Shown: positions 10,697 through 20,281, numbered from the stretch's first letter. The stretch is 64,000 nt of DNA from Pseudomonas sp. Irchel s3f7 (GCF_900187615.1 NZ_FYDO01000005.1:179197-243196), one strand, 5' to 3'. Notes: a model not told the origin generated them from the letters alone. Numbers and translations are program-made.

Positions 10697-11581
10697 ATGA
10701 TCGTTTTCACCACGTTTAAGCGTATTTTACTGGCCAGCGCCGCTCTCGGCTTTGCCGCCCACGCCAGTGCATCGACGCTGACGCTGGATGTCTACAACCC
10801 TGGAGAAAAAGCGATTTTCCCGGTGACGTCCGTACTCGTCAGCGGCGAAAAAGACGCGATCCTGGTAGACGCGCAGTTCGGCAAATCCCAGGCCGAACAC
10901 GTGGTCGAAAAGATCCGCGCCAGCGGCAAGCAACTGACCACCATCTACATCAGCCACGGCGACCCGGATTACTACTTCGGCCTCGACACCCTGACCGCTG
11001 CATTCCCCAAGGCCAAGGTGCTTGCATCGCAGCCCACCGTGGACCACATCAAGAAAACCGTCGACGGCAAACTGGCCTTCTGGGGGCCGAAGATGGGCGC
11101 GGACGTACCGGCCAAAACCATCGTGCCGGACGTACTCAAGGGCGACAGCCTGATCCTCGAAGGGCAGAAGTTGCAGGTGGTGGGCCTGAAAGGCAAACAG
11201 CCAGATCGCAGCTTTGTGTGGATTCCATCGATCAAGGCAGTGGTCGGTGGCGTGGTCGTGGCAGAAAACATCCACGTGTGGATGGCCGATACCCAAACTG
11301 CGCAGTCCCATACTGATTGGTTGGCTACGCTGCATGCCATTGAAACCCTGAAACCGAAAACCATTGTGCCGGGCCACTACCTCGGCGAGAGCGCCCGTTC
11401 GCTGGCCGCCGTGCAGTTCACCGCTGATTACATCAAGGCTTTCGACGAAGAAACCGCCAAGGCCAAGGACGCTGCCGCACTGATCGCCGCCATGAAAAAG
11501 CGCTTCCCGACCCTGGGCGAAGACAGCTCCCTGGAACTGAGCGCCAAAGTCGCCAAGGGCGAGATGAAGTGGGGTGAGTGA
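10697..11581 (+). CDS. Secreted metallo-beta-lactamase-fold protein, atypical metal site
   Basis: A 294-residue protein with a signal peptide (about 1-25, cleavage near ASA-S) and a metallo-beta-lactamase fold: the early strand ILVDAQFG, then the active-site loop, and a late PGHYLG histidine. The loop that normally reads HxHxDH here reads HGDPDY, so the second and third ligands are replaced by Asp and Tyr. It may bind a different metal, or one ion only. AAGGAG sits ideally ahead of the ATG at 10697. A divergent LysR gene precedes it. The substrate is unknown. Confidence 0.75.
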   Translation: MIVFTTFKRILLASAALGFAAHASASTLTLDVYNPGEKAIFPVTSVLVSGEKDAILVDAQFGKSQAEHVVEKIRASGKQLTTIYISHGDPDYYFGLDTLTAAFPKAKVLASQPTVDHIKKTVDGKLAFWGPKMGADVPAKTIVPDVLKGDSLILEGQKLQVVGLKGKQPDRSFVWIPSIKAVVGGVVVAENIHVWMADTQTAQSHTDWLATLHAIETLKPKTIVPGHYLGESARSLAAVQFTADYIKAFDEETAKAKDAAALIAAMKKRFPTLGEDSSLELSAKVAKGEMKWGE

Positions 11582-11613
11582 GCTGATGCGGTGAGGCGTT
11601 GATGGTGCTTTTT

Positions 11614-11773
11614 GTGGCGAGGGAGCTTGCTCCCGCTGGAGTGCGAAGCGCTCCCCTGCAATGTGTCAAGTACACCGCGTTTTCAGGTCTTACGACTGCT
11701 GCTCAGCCGCGCGGGACGGTGCGGCGATCCGACAAGCCCCCTCGCCATATTCGCCAGCAAGCCGGCTCCTACA
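11614..11773. repeat. Two REP elements of different subtype
   Basis: A GGCGAGGGAGCTTGCTCCC-type REP near 11614-11640 and an inverted GCCAGCAAGCCGGCTCC type at 11750-11773, between the convergent MBL-fold and LysR genes. The two halves are diverged, so this may be a decayed pair. Confidence 0.6.
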
Positions 11774-11781
11774 AGGGCGGC

Positions 11782-12663
11782 TCAGCGTGACTGAGCCTGC
11801 TCCACCAACCACCCCATCAACTCACGCAACTTCGGCGAAGGCGTGGGTTTTTCGGGGAATACCAGGTAATACGCCAGCCCGGTTTTTACCTTCAATTCAA
11901 AGGGCATGACCAGCCGCCCGGCGTTCAGGTCATCGCCGATCAGCGACCAGTCGCCAATCGCCACCCCCGTTCCCTGGGACGCCATCGACATCGCCAGGTC
12001 CAGTGTTTCGAAATGCTGGCCCTTGCCGACATTGGTCAAGTGCACATCCGCCGCTTTCAACCACGCCTTCCAGTCCCGCTCATCCCGGGTCGGGTGCAGC
12101 AGCAAATGTTGTTGCAGATCGGCCGGTGTTTGCAGCGTCATCGGCCCTTCGAGCATGGGTCTGGAACACACCGGTGTCAGTTGCTCATCGAACAGTTTTT
12201 GCGCCATCAACGCACTGTCCGGCGGCGGTCCGTACATCACTGCCGCATCGAATTGTTCGCGATGAAAATCCACGCCGTGCTTGACCGTGGTGGTCAGTTC
12301 CACCGGCACGTCCGGGCGTTCCTTTTGCCATTGCAGCAGGCGTGGCAGCAACCAGCGCATGACGCAGGTCGGCGCCTTGAGTTGCAAGGTTTCGCGCTTC
12401 TCACCGATCTGTTCAACGGCCTCGTCGATCAAGCCGAAAATCTGTTGCACCCGTGGCAGCCATTCCCGTCCCTCGGCCGTGAGACCCAGACCCCGGGCCT
12501 GGCGGATGAACAGCTCATAACCCAGATGATCTTCCAGCCCGGCGATCTGTCGGCTCACTGCGCCTTGGGTGATGTGCAGTTGCTCGGCGGCCCGGGTGAA
12601 GTTGCAGCACTGCGCGGTAATCAGAAAAGTGTGCAGCGCCGGCAGGGGAGGCAGTCGTTTCAT
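11782..12663 (-). CDS. GcvA-like LysR regulator of the adjacent catabolic cluster
   Basis: A 293-residue LysR regulator beginning KRLPPLPALHTF, typical of the GcvA-like subgroup, with helix-turn-helix around FTRAAEQLHITQGAVSRQI. It is divergent from the ketoacid decarboxylase gene at 12825, 161 bp away. This suggests it controls the decarboxylase, the aldehyde dehydrogenase and perhaps the ABC transporter. The inducer is not known; an arginine-derived keto acid is a reasonable guess from the neighbours. Confidence 0.8.
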   Translation of the reverse strand: MKRLPPLPALHTFLITAQCCNFTRAAEQLHITQGAVSRQIAGLEDHLGYELFIRQARGLGLTAEGREWLPRVQQIFGLIDEAVEQIGEKRETLQLKAPTCVMRWLLPRLLQWQKERPDVPVELTTTVKHGVDFHREQFDAAVMYGPPPDSALMAQKLFDEQLTPVCSRPMLEGPMTLQTPADLQQHLLLHPTRDERDWKAWLKAADVHLTNVGKGQHFETLDLAMSMASQGTGVAIGDWSLIGDDLNAGRLVMPFELKVKTGLAYYLVFPEKPTPSPKLRELMGWLVEQAQSR

Positions 12664-12824
12664 TGGGATCCAAGGTATGACGTGAGGACATGGCTAGTAT
12701 GACTTTTTATCCATTGTTGCGGCTATGTGTCGCCCGTTCCAATGAGGCCATCCCTGGACCTGCGAATCCATCATAAACACTGCGCAGGCCCGGCGTCTCA
12801 AATCGAACAAGAAGGGCAATTCAC

Positions 12825-14462
12825 ATGGCGACGTGCGGCGAAGTATTGGTCAAGTTACTCGAAGGCTACGGGGTCGAGCAGGTGTTCGGCATTCCCGGGG
12901 TGCACACCGTGGAGCTGTATCGCGGGCTGGCCCGTTCGAGCATCAACCACGTCACGCCGCGCCATGAACAGGGCGCCGGCTTCATGGCCGACGGCTATGC
13001 CCGCACCAGCGGCAAACCGGGTGTGTGCTTCATCATCACCGGCCCTGGCATGACCAACATCACCACCGCGATGGGTCAGGCTTATGCCGACTCGATTCCG
13101 ATGCTGGTGATCTCCAGCGTGCAATCGCGCAGCCAGTTGGGTGGCGGTCGCGGCAAACTGCACGAGCTGCCGAACCAGGGCGCGCTGTGTGCCGGTGTCG
13201 CGGCGTTCTCCCACACCCTGATGTCGGCGTCGGAATTGCCGGGCGTATTGGCCCGTGCCTTTGCGCTGTTCCAGGCCGGTCGTCCGCGTCCGGTGCACAT
13301 CGAAATTCCGTTGGACGTCTTGGTTGAAGACGCCGACGAACTGCTCAACAGCCTGCCGGTCAACATCGACCGCGCCGGTGCTTCGCCATCCGCCGTTTCG
13401 CGCATGACGGAATTGCTGGCCGGCGCCAAGCGTCCGCTGATCCTCGCCGGTGGCGGTGCCATTGATGCCGCTGCCGAGCTGACCGAACTGGCCGAGTTGC
13501 TCGACGCGCCGGTCGCGTTGACCATCAATGCCAAGGGCATGCTTGAGTCCGCTCACCCGTTGCTGATCGGTTCGACCCAGAGCCTGGTCGCCACTCGCGC
13601 ATTGGTCGCCGAGGCCGACGTCGTTCTGGCCATCGGTACTGAACTGGCCGAGACCGACTACGACGTGACCTTTGCCGGTGGTTTCGAGATTCCTGGCAAG
13701 CTGCTGCGTGTCGACATCGACCCGGACCAGACCGTGCGCAACTACCCGCCGCACGTGGCGCTGGTGTCCGACTCGCGCAACGCTGCCCAAGCCTTGCTCA
13801 GTGCGCTGTCGCACAAATCCTTGGCCGAGCGTCGCAATGATTGGGGTCAGGTTCGCGCCGCACGCCTGCGTGAAGACCTGGCCGCGACCTGGGATGGGCC
13901 GACCCTGGCCCAGACCCGTTTCCTCGAAACCGTGTTGCACGAACTGCCGGACGCCGTGTTCGTCGGCGATTCGACCCAACCGGTGTACACCGGCAACCTG
14001 ACCTTCAACCCTGAGCGTCCGCGTCGCTGGTTCAACTCGTCCACCGGTTACGGCACCCTCGGTTACGCCTTGCCGGCAGCGATTGGCGCCTGGCTCGGTG
14101 GCAGCGTTGAAAGCGGCACTCGTCCGCCAGTGGTGTGCCTGATCGGCGACGGCGGCCTGCAATTCACCCTGCCGGAACTGGCCAGCGCCGTTGAAGCGCG
14201 CACCCCGGTGATCGTGCTGTTGTGGAACAACCAGGGTTACGAAGAGATCAAGAAATACATGGTCAACCGCGCCATCGAACCGGTGGGCGTCGACATCTAC
14301 ACCCCGGATTTCATCGGTGTGGCCAAGGCCCTGGGTTGCGCCGCCGAAGCGGTCAGTGGCGTCGAACAACTGCGCGGTGCGCTGCGTACGGCGAGTGATC
14401 GTCAGGGCCCGACCCTGATTGAAGTCGATCAGACCGAATGGATGCAGGCGGTGTCGAAATGA
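12825..14462 (+). CDS. ThDP-dependent decarboxylase, AruI-like (2-ketoarginine decarboxylase)
   Basis: A 545-residue thiamine-diphosphate enzyme of the acetolactate synthase/decarboxylase superfamily. The pyrimidine-binding domain carries catalytic Glu48 (in TPRHEQGAGF), a central domain follows, and the pyrophosphate domain holds GDGG...NN (near GDGGLQFTLPE and LLWNNQGYEE). Pseudomonas AruI converts 5-guanidino-2-oxopentanoate to 4-guanidinobutyraldehyde in the arginine transaminase pathway. The overlapping aldehyde dehydrogenase would oxidise that product. The specific substrate is inferred from resemblance and context; another keto acid is possible. The ATG at 12825 has AAGGG upstream. Confidence 0.75.
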   Translation: MATCGEVLVKLLEGYGVEQVFGIPGVHTVELYRGLARSSINHVTPRHEQGAGFMADGYARTSGKPGVCFIITGPGMTNITTAMGQAYADSIPMLVISSVQSRSQLGGGRGKLHELPNQGALCAGVAAFSHTLMSASELPGVLARAFALFQAGRPRPVHIEIPLDVLVEDADELLNSLPVNIDRAGASPSAVSRMTELLAGAKRPLILAGGGAIDAAAELTELAELLDAPVALTINAKGMLESAHPLLIGSTQSLVATRALVAEADVVLAIGTELAETDYDVTFAGGFEIPGKLLRVDIDPDQTVRNYPPHVALVSDSRNAAQALLSALSHKSLAERRNDWGQVRAARLREDLAATWDGPTLAQTRFLETVLHELPDAVFVGDSTQPVYTGNLTFNPERPRRWFNSSTGYGTLGYALPAAIGAWLGGSVESGTRPPVVCLIGDGGLQFTLPELASAVEARTPVIVLLWNNQGYEEIKKYMVNRAIEPVGVDIYTPDFIGVAKALGCAAEAVSGVEQLRGALRTASDRQGPTLIEVDQTEWMQAVSK

Positions 14463-15907
14463 CTTTTCCAACCAACCTGGATGGCCTGTACATCAACGGT
14501 CAATGGTCGGCGGGCAACGAACACTTGCGCGTGATCAACCCGGCGACCGAAGCGCTGTTGACCACCGCCAATGGCGGCGATGAACGCGCTGTTGATCAAG
14601 CCGTGAGCGCGGCCACCCTGGCTTTTACCGACTGGTCGAAAACCACCGGCGCCGAGCGCGGCGCGATCCTGCGCAAGATCGCCAATGGCGTGCAGGCCCA
14701 TCGCGAAAAGCTGATGCACTTGCAGTCGAGCAACAACGGCAAGCCACAGTTCGAAGCCGCGATTGATGTCGATGACGTGATCGCCACGTTCGAGTATTAC
14801 GCCGGTCTGGCCGAGGGACTGGACGCCAAACAAGACAGCAATGTCGAATTGCCGACCGACGACTTCAGCGCGCGTTTGCGTCGCGAACCCTGCGGTGTGG
14901 TGGGCCTGATCGTGCCGTGGAATTTCCCGATGGTCACCACGGCGTGGAAACTCGCGCCAGCCTTGGCCGCCGGTTGCTGCGTGGTACTCAAGCCTTCGGA
15001 AGTCACGCCGCTGCCGGAGCTGGAACTGGCCGCGATCATTGCGGATGCCGGGTTGCCAGCGGGCGTGTTCAACCTGGTGTGCGGCACCGGCCTGGCCGTT
15101 GGCGCTCCGTTGTCGGCTGACTCGCGCATCGCGAAAATCTCCTTCACCGGCAGCAACGCGGTCGGCGTGCAGGTCATGCAACGGGCGGCAGAAACCGTCA
15201 AAGGCGTGAGCCTGGAACTGGGCGGCAAATCTTCGCTGCTGGTGCTCGCCGATGCCGATCTCGACCTGGCGGTGGAAGTGGCCTGCGGTGGTGGTTTCTT
15301 CAACGCCGGGCAGATGTGTTCCGCCACCAGCCGCGTGCTGGTCGCTGAAGAACTGGCCGATGAATTCCTGAACCGAGTGAAGACCCGTGCCGAAGCGATC
15401 CGCGTGGCCGACCCGTTCGACCCGGACGTGGAAATGGGCGCACTGGTCAATCAGGCGCAGTACCAGCGTGTGCTCGGCCACATCGATCGTGGTTTGAGCG
15501 CTGGCGCCAAGTTGATTTGCGGCGGTAATCGTCCGGCAGATCTGCCGCGCGGATATTTTTTGCAGCCGACGGTGTTCACCGAAGTGCCCCTCGATAGTGC
15601 GCTGTGGTGTGAAGAGATTTTTGGTCCGGTGATTTGCGTACGCCGTTTCGCCTCCGAAGCCGAGGCGATTGCCCTGGCCAACGACAGCCAGTTCGGTCTG
15701 GTCGCCAGTGTCGTATCGCGCAATGCACAGACTGCTGACCGCGTCGCCAACGCCTTGCAGGCGGGGCTGGTGTGGATCAATGCGCCGCAGGTGATCTTTC
15801 CGCAGACCGCTTGGGGCGGCTACAAGCAGAGCAGTATCGGCCGCGAATTGGGGCCGTGGGGCTTGCAGGCTTTCCAGGAAATCAAACATGTGATTCGGGC
15901 CATCTGA
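14459..15907 (+). CDS. NAD(P)-dependent aldehyde dehydrogenase
   Basis: A 482-residue aldehyde dehydrogenase. The oxyanion-hole Asn155 lies in PWNF, the general base Glu253 in LELGGK, and the catalytic Cys287 in NAGQMCS. Its start overlaps the decarboxylase stop by four bases (ATGA at 14459-14462), so the two are translationally coupled and probably act on consecutive intermediates. It would then oxidise the aldehyde released by the decarboxylase, for example 4-guanidinobutyraldehyde to 4-guanidinobutyrate. It resembles betaine- and aminoaldehyde-type dehydrogenases. Confidence 0.85.
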   Translation: MTFPTNLDGLYINGQWSAGNEHLRVINPATEALLTTANGGDERAVDQAVSAATLAFTDWSKTTGAERGAILRKIANGVQAHREKLMHLQSSNNGKPQFEAAIDVDDVIATFEYYAGLAEGLDAKQDSNVELPTDDFSARLRREPCGVVGLIVPWNFPMVTTAWKLAPALAAGCCVVLKPSEVTPLPELELAAIIADAGLPAGVFNLVCGTGLAVGAPLSADSRIAKISFTGSNAVGVQVMQRAAETVKGVSLELGGKSSLLVLADADLDLAVEVACGGGFFNAGQMCSATSRVLVAEELADEFLNRVKTRAEAIRVADPFDPDVEMGALVNQAQYQRVLGHIDRGLSAGAKLICGGNRPADLPRGYFLQPTVFTEVPLDSALWCEEIFGPVICVRRFASEAEAIALANDSQFGLVASVVSRNAQTADRVANALQAGLVWINAPQVIFPQTAWGGYKQSSIGRELGPWGLQAFQEIKHVIRAI

Positions 15908-15918
15908 AGGCTCTTTCC

Positions 15919-16018
15919 TGTAGGAGCGAGCCTGATCGCGATGGACGTCAACGATGACGTGGGGTGCCTGAATGTACGTGGCGCCTTTGCACCCATCGCG
16001 AGCAAGCTCGCTCCTACA
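15919..16018. repeat. REP pair (REPIN), GCGAGCTTGCTCGC type
   Basis: Inverted copies at 15919-15943 and 15993-16018 between the aldehyde dehydrogenase and the ABC transporter genes. The rest of this 297-bp gap (16019-16204) should hold the transporter promoter, but I see no convincing boxes. Confidence 0.8.
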
Positions 16019-16204
16019 TGAGGCATGCGCCGACGTCATGGCTTCAATGAGTTTTTATCGATAGTCAGGTGTTTTACACGACCTCAGGATGAACTCACTG
16101 GTTCAACCAAACCCCCGAAAACAGAGGGGCCAAGGCTGATCCAGTCGCGCGGATGCAACAGTTTCGACCTGCCTTATACCTACAAAAACAAAGGGAGTCC
16201 GTAA

Positions 16205-17308
16205 ATGGGCGAGCATGATCTGAACAGACGTCAATTCATCAAGACCGTGGGCGTAGCCTCGGTTGCAGCGGCCGCCATGAGCATGCCGTTCATCAAGGCC
16301 AATGCCAGCGATACACGCTTTGCCGGCAAGACCTTGCGATTGCTGACCTGGTCCGATGACACCGGCCTGGCCGCACTGCGCAACATCGCCGCGACCTTCG
16401 AAGACAAGTACGGCTGCAAGGTCATCGCCGATCGCACCGGCAGTACCTCGGAAATGGTCGCCAAACTCAAGGCCGGCGGTGATCGTCCGCAGTACGACAT
16501 CATCACCCTGGCGGGCGTCGGCGCCGAAGGTCTGGCCGCCGCCAACCTGCTGGAAAAACCCGACCTCAACCGCATTCCCAACCTCGTCGATGTGCCGGAG
16601 AAATACCGCACCGGCGCCAACGGTCACGGCATCGGTTACCTGTTGTGGTGCAACAGCCTGGTCTACAGCACCCGCACCCAGAAAGAAGCCCCGACCAGTT
16701 ACGCCTCCCTGTGGGACGCCGACGCGGCGCCGAACATCTTCCTGCCTCCGCCGAACTGGACCGAGGCCATGGACCTGATCATCATCGCCGCCAAACTGGC
16801 CGGTGGTGACGAGCACAACATCGAGCCGGGCTTCAAGAAACTCGCCGAGCTGAAAGACCGCGTGGTGACCCTGGGCGAAAACCCGAACCAGATCGCCGAA
16901 CTGTTCCGCACCGGTTCCCTGGACATGGGCGGCCTGTACGCGCCGGCGTTCTTCCCGAAACAGATCCGCGACCCGGCCTACGGCCTGGGTGCCACCTTTG
17001 GCATGAAGGAAGGTTTCTACACCGACCTGATGCTGTCGGTGATGCCGAAGAATCGTCCGGGCGATACCGATATGGCCTACGCCTTCATCAACCACTCTCT
17101 GGACCCGCTGGTGCAGGGCAAGATGGCGGAAGACATCTACAACGGCCCGGTCAACGCCAAGGCGATCATCTCCGCCGAAGCACGCAAGAGCCCGTACATC
17201 CTTACGCCGGAGCAGATTGCCGAGAAGGCGATCATGCACGACAACGCCTTCCTGGCCAGCGTGCATGACCAATGGATTCGTCGTTACACGGAAATCTTTT
17301 CTTCCTGA
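16205..17308 (+). CDS. PotD-type periplasmic solute-binding protein
   Basis: A 367-residue ABC substrate-binding protein of the spermidine/putrescine (PotD/PotF) family. The N-terminus NRRQFIKTVGVASVAAAA is a twin-arginine-like signal (Arg-Arg-x-Phe-Ile-Lys) ending near KANA, so export by Tat is likely. The mature part follows the two-lobed fold with LTWSDDTG near its start. GGGAG precedes the ATG at 16205. Two permeases and an ATPase follow, making a full importer. Family membership suggests a cationic or polyamine-like ligand; the neighbours suggest a guanidino compound. Confidence 0.85.
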   Translation: MGEHDLNRRQFIKTVGVASVAAAAMSMPFIKANASDTRFAGKTLRLLTWSDDTGLAALRNIAATFEDKYGCKVIADRTGSTSEMVAKLKAGGDRPQYDIITLAGVGAEGLAAANLLEKPDLNRIPNLVDVPEKYRTGANGHGIGYLLWCNSLVYSTRTQKEAPTSYASLWDADAAPNIFLPPPNWTEAMDLIIIAAKLAGGDEHNIEPGFKKLAELKDRVVTLGENPNQIAELFRTGSLDMGGLYAPAFFPKQIRDPAYGLGATFGMKEGFYTDLMLSVMPKNRPGDTDMAYAFINHSLDPLVQGKMAEDIYNGPVNAKAIISAEARKSPYILTPEQIAEKAIMHDNAFLASVHDQWIRRYTEIFSS

Positions 17309-17337
17309 TCTGAATGACAGGGAGGCTCTTCGAGCCT

Positions 17338-17402
17338 CATCGCCAGCAAGCCCGCTCCTACAAGAACAGCGCATGACCTGTAGGAGCTGGCTTGCCAGCG
17401 AT
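17338..17402. repeat. REP pair (REPIN)
   Basis: Inverted copies at 17338-17362 and 17379-17402 inside the ABC operon, between the binding-protein and first permease genes. It may stabilise the upstream message, giving excess binding protein over membrane parts. Confidence 0.8.
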
Positions 17403-17455
17403 CGAGTGCGCAGCACTCGCCATGCGCCTGATCTTCCATTGACGAGACCTTTGCT

Positions 17456-18364
17456 ATGGAACACCAACCTTTGACTCATTCGGTCAGCGTCGCTGAGTCG
17501 CGCCCGCGTCGGGGTGTTTCACCGACCGCGCGCGCCTGGCTTTTCCTCACGCCGTCGATGCTGTTTCTCGGCGTGCTGATCGCCGCCAGCCTGCTGGTCC
17601 TGCGCATGAGCGTTGGCACCAAGGGCGCGGAATGGTCCGGGTTCAGCCTGGCCAGTTACGCCCAGTTGCTGGAACCCTATTACCTCAAATCGCTGATGCT
17701 GACCCTGCGCCTGGCGCTGATCAGCGCGGTGATCGCTGTGATCCTGGCGATCCCGGTGGCCTACACCATGTCGCGTCTGACTTCGCCGTTCGTACGGCGG
17801 ATTTTCCTCGCCGCGGTGTTGCTGCCGTTGCTGGTCAACCTGCTGCTGCAAAGCTACGGCTGGCTGGTGATTCTCGGGCCGGGCGGCATGCTCAACCAGG
17901 CGCTGATGGGCCTGGGCCTGATCAAGCGTCCGATCATGTTGCTGTACAACCAGAACGGCGTGTTGATGGGCCTGGTGCAGACCGCTTTCCCGTTGGCCGT
18001 GTTGCCGATTGCCAGCGCCATGCGCGGCGTCGCTCGCAGTTACGAAGAAGCTGCCGCCACCCTCGGTGCCAGTCGCTTGCAGGTGTTTCGCCAGGTGGTG
18101 CTGCCGATGAGCATGCCGGGGATCATCACTGGCGCGACGCTGGTGTTCGCCTACAACGCCAGCAGTTTCGTGGTGCCCTTGCTGCTCGGTGGCCGGCGTG
18201 TGCCGATGCTGGCGGTGATGGTGCATGACCAGATCGCCCCGCTGATGAACTGGCCCGCCGCATCCGCCGCCGGTGTGGTGCTGATCGTCACCACGCTCGC
18301 GATCATGACCCTGTCCGAATACATCACCGGCCGTCGTCGGCGCATGCTGGAGGCTTCGCAATGA
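17456..18364 (+). CDS. ABC transporter permease (PotB-like)
   Basis: A 302-residue inner-membrane permease with about six helices and the cytoplasmic EAA loop (YEEAAATLGASRLQVFRQVV) that contacts the ATPase. It belongs to the PotB/PotH branch of polyamine-type importers. It ends in a four-base overlap with the second permease gene (ATGA at 18361-18364). The ribosome-binding site is weak. Confidence 0.85.
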   Translation: MEHQPLTHSVSVAESRPRRGVSPTARAWLFLTPSMLFLGVLIAASLLVLRMSVGTKGAEWSGFSLASYAQLLEPYYLKSLMLTLRLALISAVIAVILAIPVAYTMSRLTSPFVRRIFLAAVLLPLLVNLLLQSYGWLVILGPGGMLNQALMGLGLIKRPIMLLYNQNGVLMGLVQTAFPLAVLPIASAMRGVARSYEEAAATLGASRLQVFRQVVLPMSMPGIITGATLVFAYNASSFVVPLLLGGRRVPMLAVMVHDQIAPLMNWPAASAAGVVLIVTTLAIMTLSEYITGRRRRMLEASQ

Positions 18365-19209
18365 GTACCCTGACCAAGAAGCGCCACTCGCTGTTGCCGG
18401 GTGATACCGGCAAGTTTGCCGGCATCCTTTCCGGCTTCATCCTGCTGCTGGCGGTGCTGCCGATTTTGACCATGATCGTCATGTCGTTCAGCGGCGCGTC
18501 GAACCTCGACTTCCCGCCGAGCAGCTACAGCCTGCAATGGTACAAAGCCGCCTGGAATACCTTCGTCTCACCGGATTCCAGCGACGTGTTGAGCCTCGGC
18601 CAGGCCATGACCACCAGCCTGATGGTGTCGTGCCTGACCATGATCTTCGCCACGATCATCGCGGTGCCGGCCGCCTACGCGCTGACCCGTTGCGAGTTCC
18701 GTGGCAAGGCCGTGGCGCTGCAACTGATGTCGTTGCCGCTGGTGTTCCCGATGGTGGTGTTGGGCCTGGCGTTGCTGCTGGTGTTCGACAGCCTGCCGTT
18801 CCACATGACCACCTCGCGCCTGGTGATTGCCCACGTGATCCTCGCCTTGCCGTTCGTGGTGAAGAACTGCACGGCGGCGATGCTCTCCATCGGCAGCGAA
18901 GTCGAAGAGGCCGCGCAAATGCTCGGTGCTTCACCGCTGCGGGCGATTGTCGATGTGGTGGTGCCGTTGATGAAGTCGGGGATTCTGGCGGGCATGCTGC
19001 TGGCGTTCATCGTCTCGTTCAACGAATTCACCGTGACCTATTTCCTCTACACCATCGACGTGATGACCGTGCCGATCTGGATGTACAGCCGCACCGTGTC
19101 TTCGCTCGACCCAACCGTATTTTCGTTTGCCGTGCTGATCGTGTTGATCGACTTCGTCCTGATCTGGGCGCTCGAAAAACTGGTGGGTGAAGGTGGCGTT
19201 TCGTTCTGA
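18361..19209 (+). CDS. ABC transporter permease (PotC-like)
   Basis: A 282-residue permease, the PotC/PotI-type partner of the previous gene, with about six helices and the EAA loop VEEAAQMLGASPLRAIVDVV. Overlap with the upstream permease indicates translational coupling, matching the one-to-one stoichiometry expected of the heterodimeric channel. Confidence 0.85.
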   Translation: MSTLTKKRHSLLPGDTGKFAGILSGFILLLAVLPILTMIVMSFSGASNLDFPPSSYSLQWYKAAWNTFVSPDSSDVLSLGQAMTTSLMVSCLTMIFATIIAVPAAYALTRCEFRGKAVALQLMSLPLVFPMVVLGLALLLVFDSLPFHMTTSRLVIAHVILALPFVVKNCTAAMLSIGSEVEEAAQMLGASPLRAIVDVVVPLMKSGILAGMLLAFIVSFNEFTVTYFLYTIDVMTVPIWMYSRTVSSLDPTVFSFAVLIVLIDFVLIWALEKLVGEGGVSF

Positions 19210-19225
19210 TTTCTTGAGGTGATTT

Positions 19226-20281
19226 ATGTCTGGTCTGATTCTGGAAAACGTCGAGAAACATTACGGCTCGGCCTGCGCGGTAAAAGATGTAAACCTGCAT
19301 TTGCCCGAAGGCAAACTGGTGTGTTTCCTCGGCCCGTCGGGCTGCGGTAAAACCACTTTGCTACGGATGATCGCGGGGCTCGAAACCCTGACCGGCGGCG
19401 AGATCCGCCTGGACGGTGAAGATATCGGCAACACCCCGGCGCATCTGCGCAACTTCGGCATGGTGTTCCAGTCCCTGGCGCTGTTCCCGCACATGACCGT
19501 GGGCGAGAACATCGCCTACCCGCTGAAACTGCGCGGGGTCAGCAAGGCTGACCAGCAGGCGCGGGTGGTGGAGTTGCTGGAGCTGATCCAGCTGCAACCG
19601 ATGATCAATCGTCCGGTGGCCAAGCTGTCTGGCGGCCAGCGCCAGCGCGTGGCGATTGCCCGGGCGATTGCCTCGCGCCCGAAAATCCTCCTGCTCGACG
19701 AACCGCTGTCGGCGCTGGACGCCAAGCTGCGCGAGTCGATGCAGGTGGAAATCCGTCAGCTGCAACAACGCCTCAACATCACCACCATCATGGTGACCCA
19801 CGACCAGCGCGAAGCCATGACCATGGCCGATATCGTTGTGGTGTTGGGGGAGCACAAAGTGCAGCAGGTGGGCACGCCGATCGAAATCTATCGCCATCCG
19901 GCGAACGAATTCGTTGCGGACTTCATCGGCTCAGGCAACATTTTTCCGGCCACGGTGCTGGGCAATGGGAAGGTCAGCTTGCCGGGCGGCGATGCACTGC
20001 AAGTGCCGATCTGCAGCAGCATTGTGGTGGGTGAAAAAGTGAAGATGCTGATTCGCCCGGAAGACCTGCAACTGTCGGCGCCACAGGCGACGGCGGGGAA
20101 TCGGTTGTTGGGCAAGGTGACGTTCGTGCGGGATATCGGGGCGACCATCGAGACGACGGTGGAGTGTTCCGGGGTGTCGTTTACCGCGCTGAGCACGCCG
20201 TGTCAGGGCTTTGGTTTAAGTATCGGGCATCCGGTGTCGGTGACCTTGCCGGTGGAGGCTTGCCGAGTATTGGGAGCTTGA
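19226..20281 (+). CDS. ABC transporter ATP-binding protein (PotA-like)
   Basis: A 351-residue ATPase with Walker A GPSGCGKTTL at about 36-45, signature LSGGQRQR, Walker B ILLLDEPLSALD, the H-loop histidine in MVTHDQREAM, and a C-terminal TOBE-like regulatory domain (about 280-351). It energises the polyamine-type importer encoded just upstream (16 bases after the permease; GAGGTG ribosome-binding site). The operon is followed directly by a tandem REP array. Confidence 0.9.
   Translation: MSGLILENVEKHYGSACAVKDVNLHLPEGKLVCFLGPSGCGKTTLLRMIAGLETLTGGEIRLDGEDIGNTPAHLRNFGMVFQSLALFPHMTVGENIAYPLKLRGVSKADQQARVVELLELIQLQPMINRPVAKLSGGQRQRVAIARAIASRPKILLLDEPLSALDAKLRESMQVEIRQLQQRLNITTIMVTHDQREAMTMADIVVVLGEHKVQQVGTPIEIYRHPANEFVADFIGSGNIFPATVLGNGKVSLPGGDALQVPICSSIVVGEKVKMLIRPEDLQLSAPQATAGNRLLGKVTFVRDIGATIETTVECSGVSFTALSTPCQGFGLSIGHPVSVTLPVEACRVLGA

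Noticed and set aside
12855..14471. 538-codon minus-strand open frame
   Set aside because: It is exactly antisense to the ThDP decarboxylase, rich in Gly, Arg, Gln and His and without a domain; a GC-rich codon shadow.
14429..16039. 536-codon minus-strand open frame
   Set aside because: Antisense to the aldehyde dehydrogenase, low-complexity composition, no ribosome-binding site or family resemblance.
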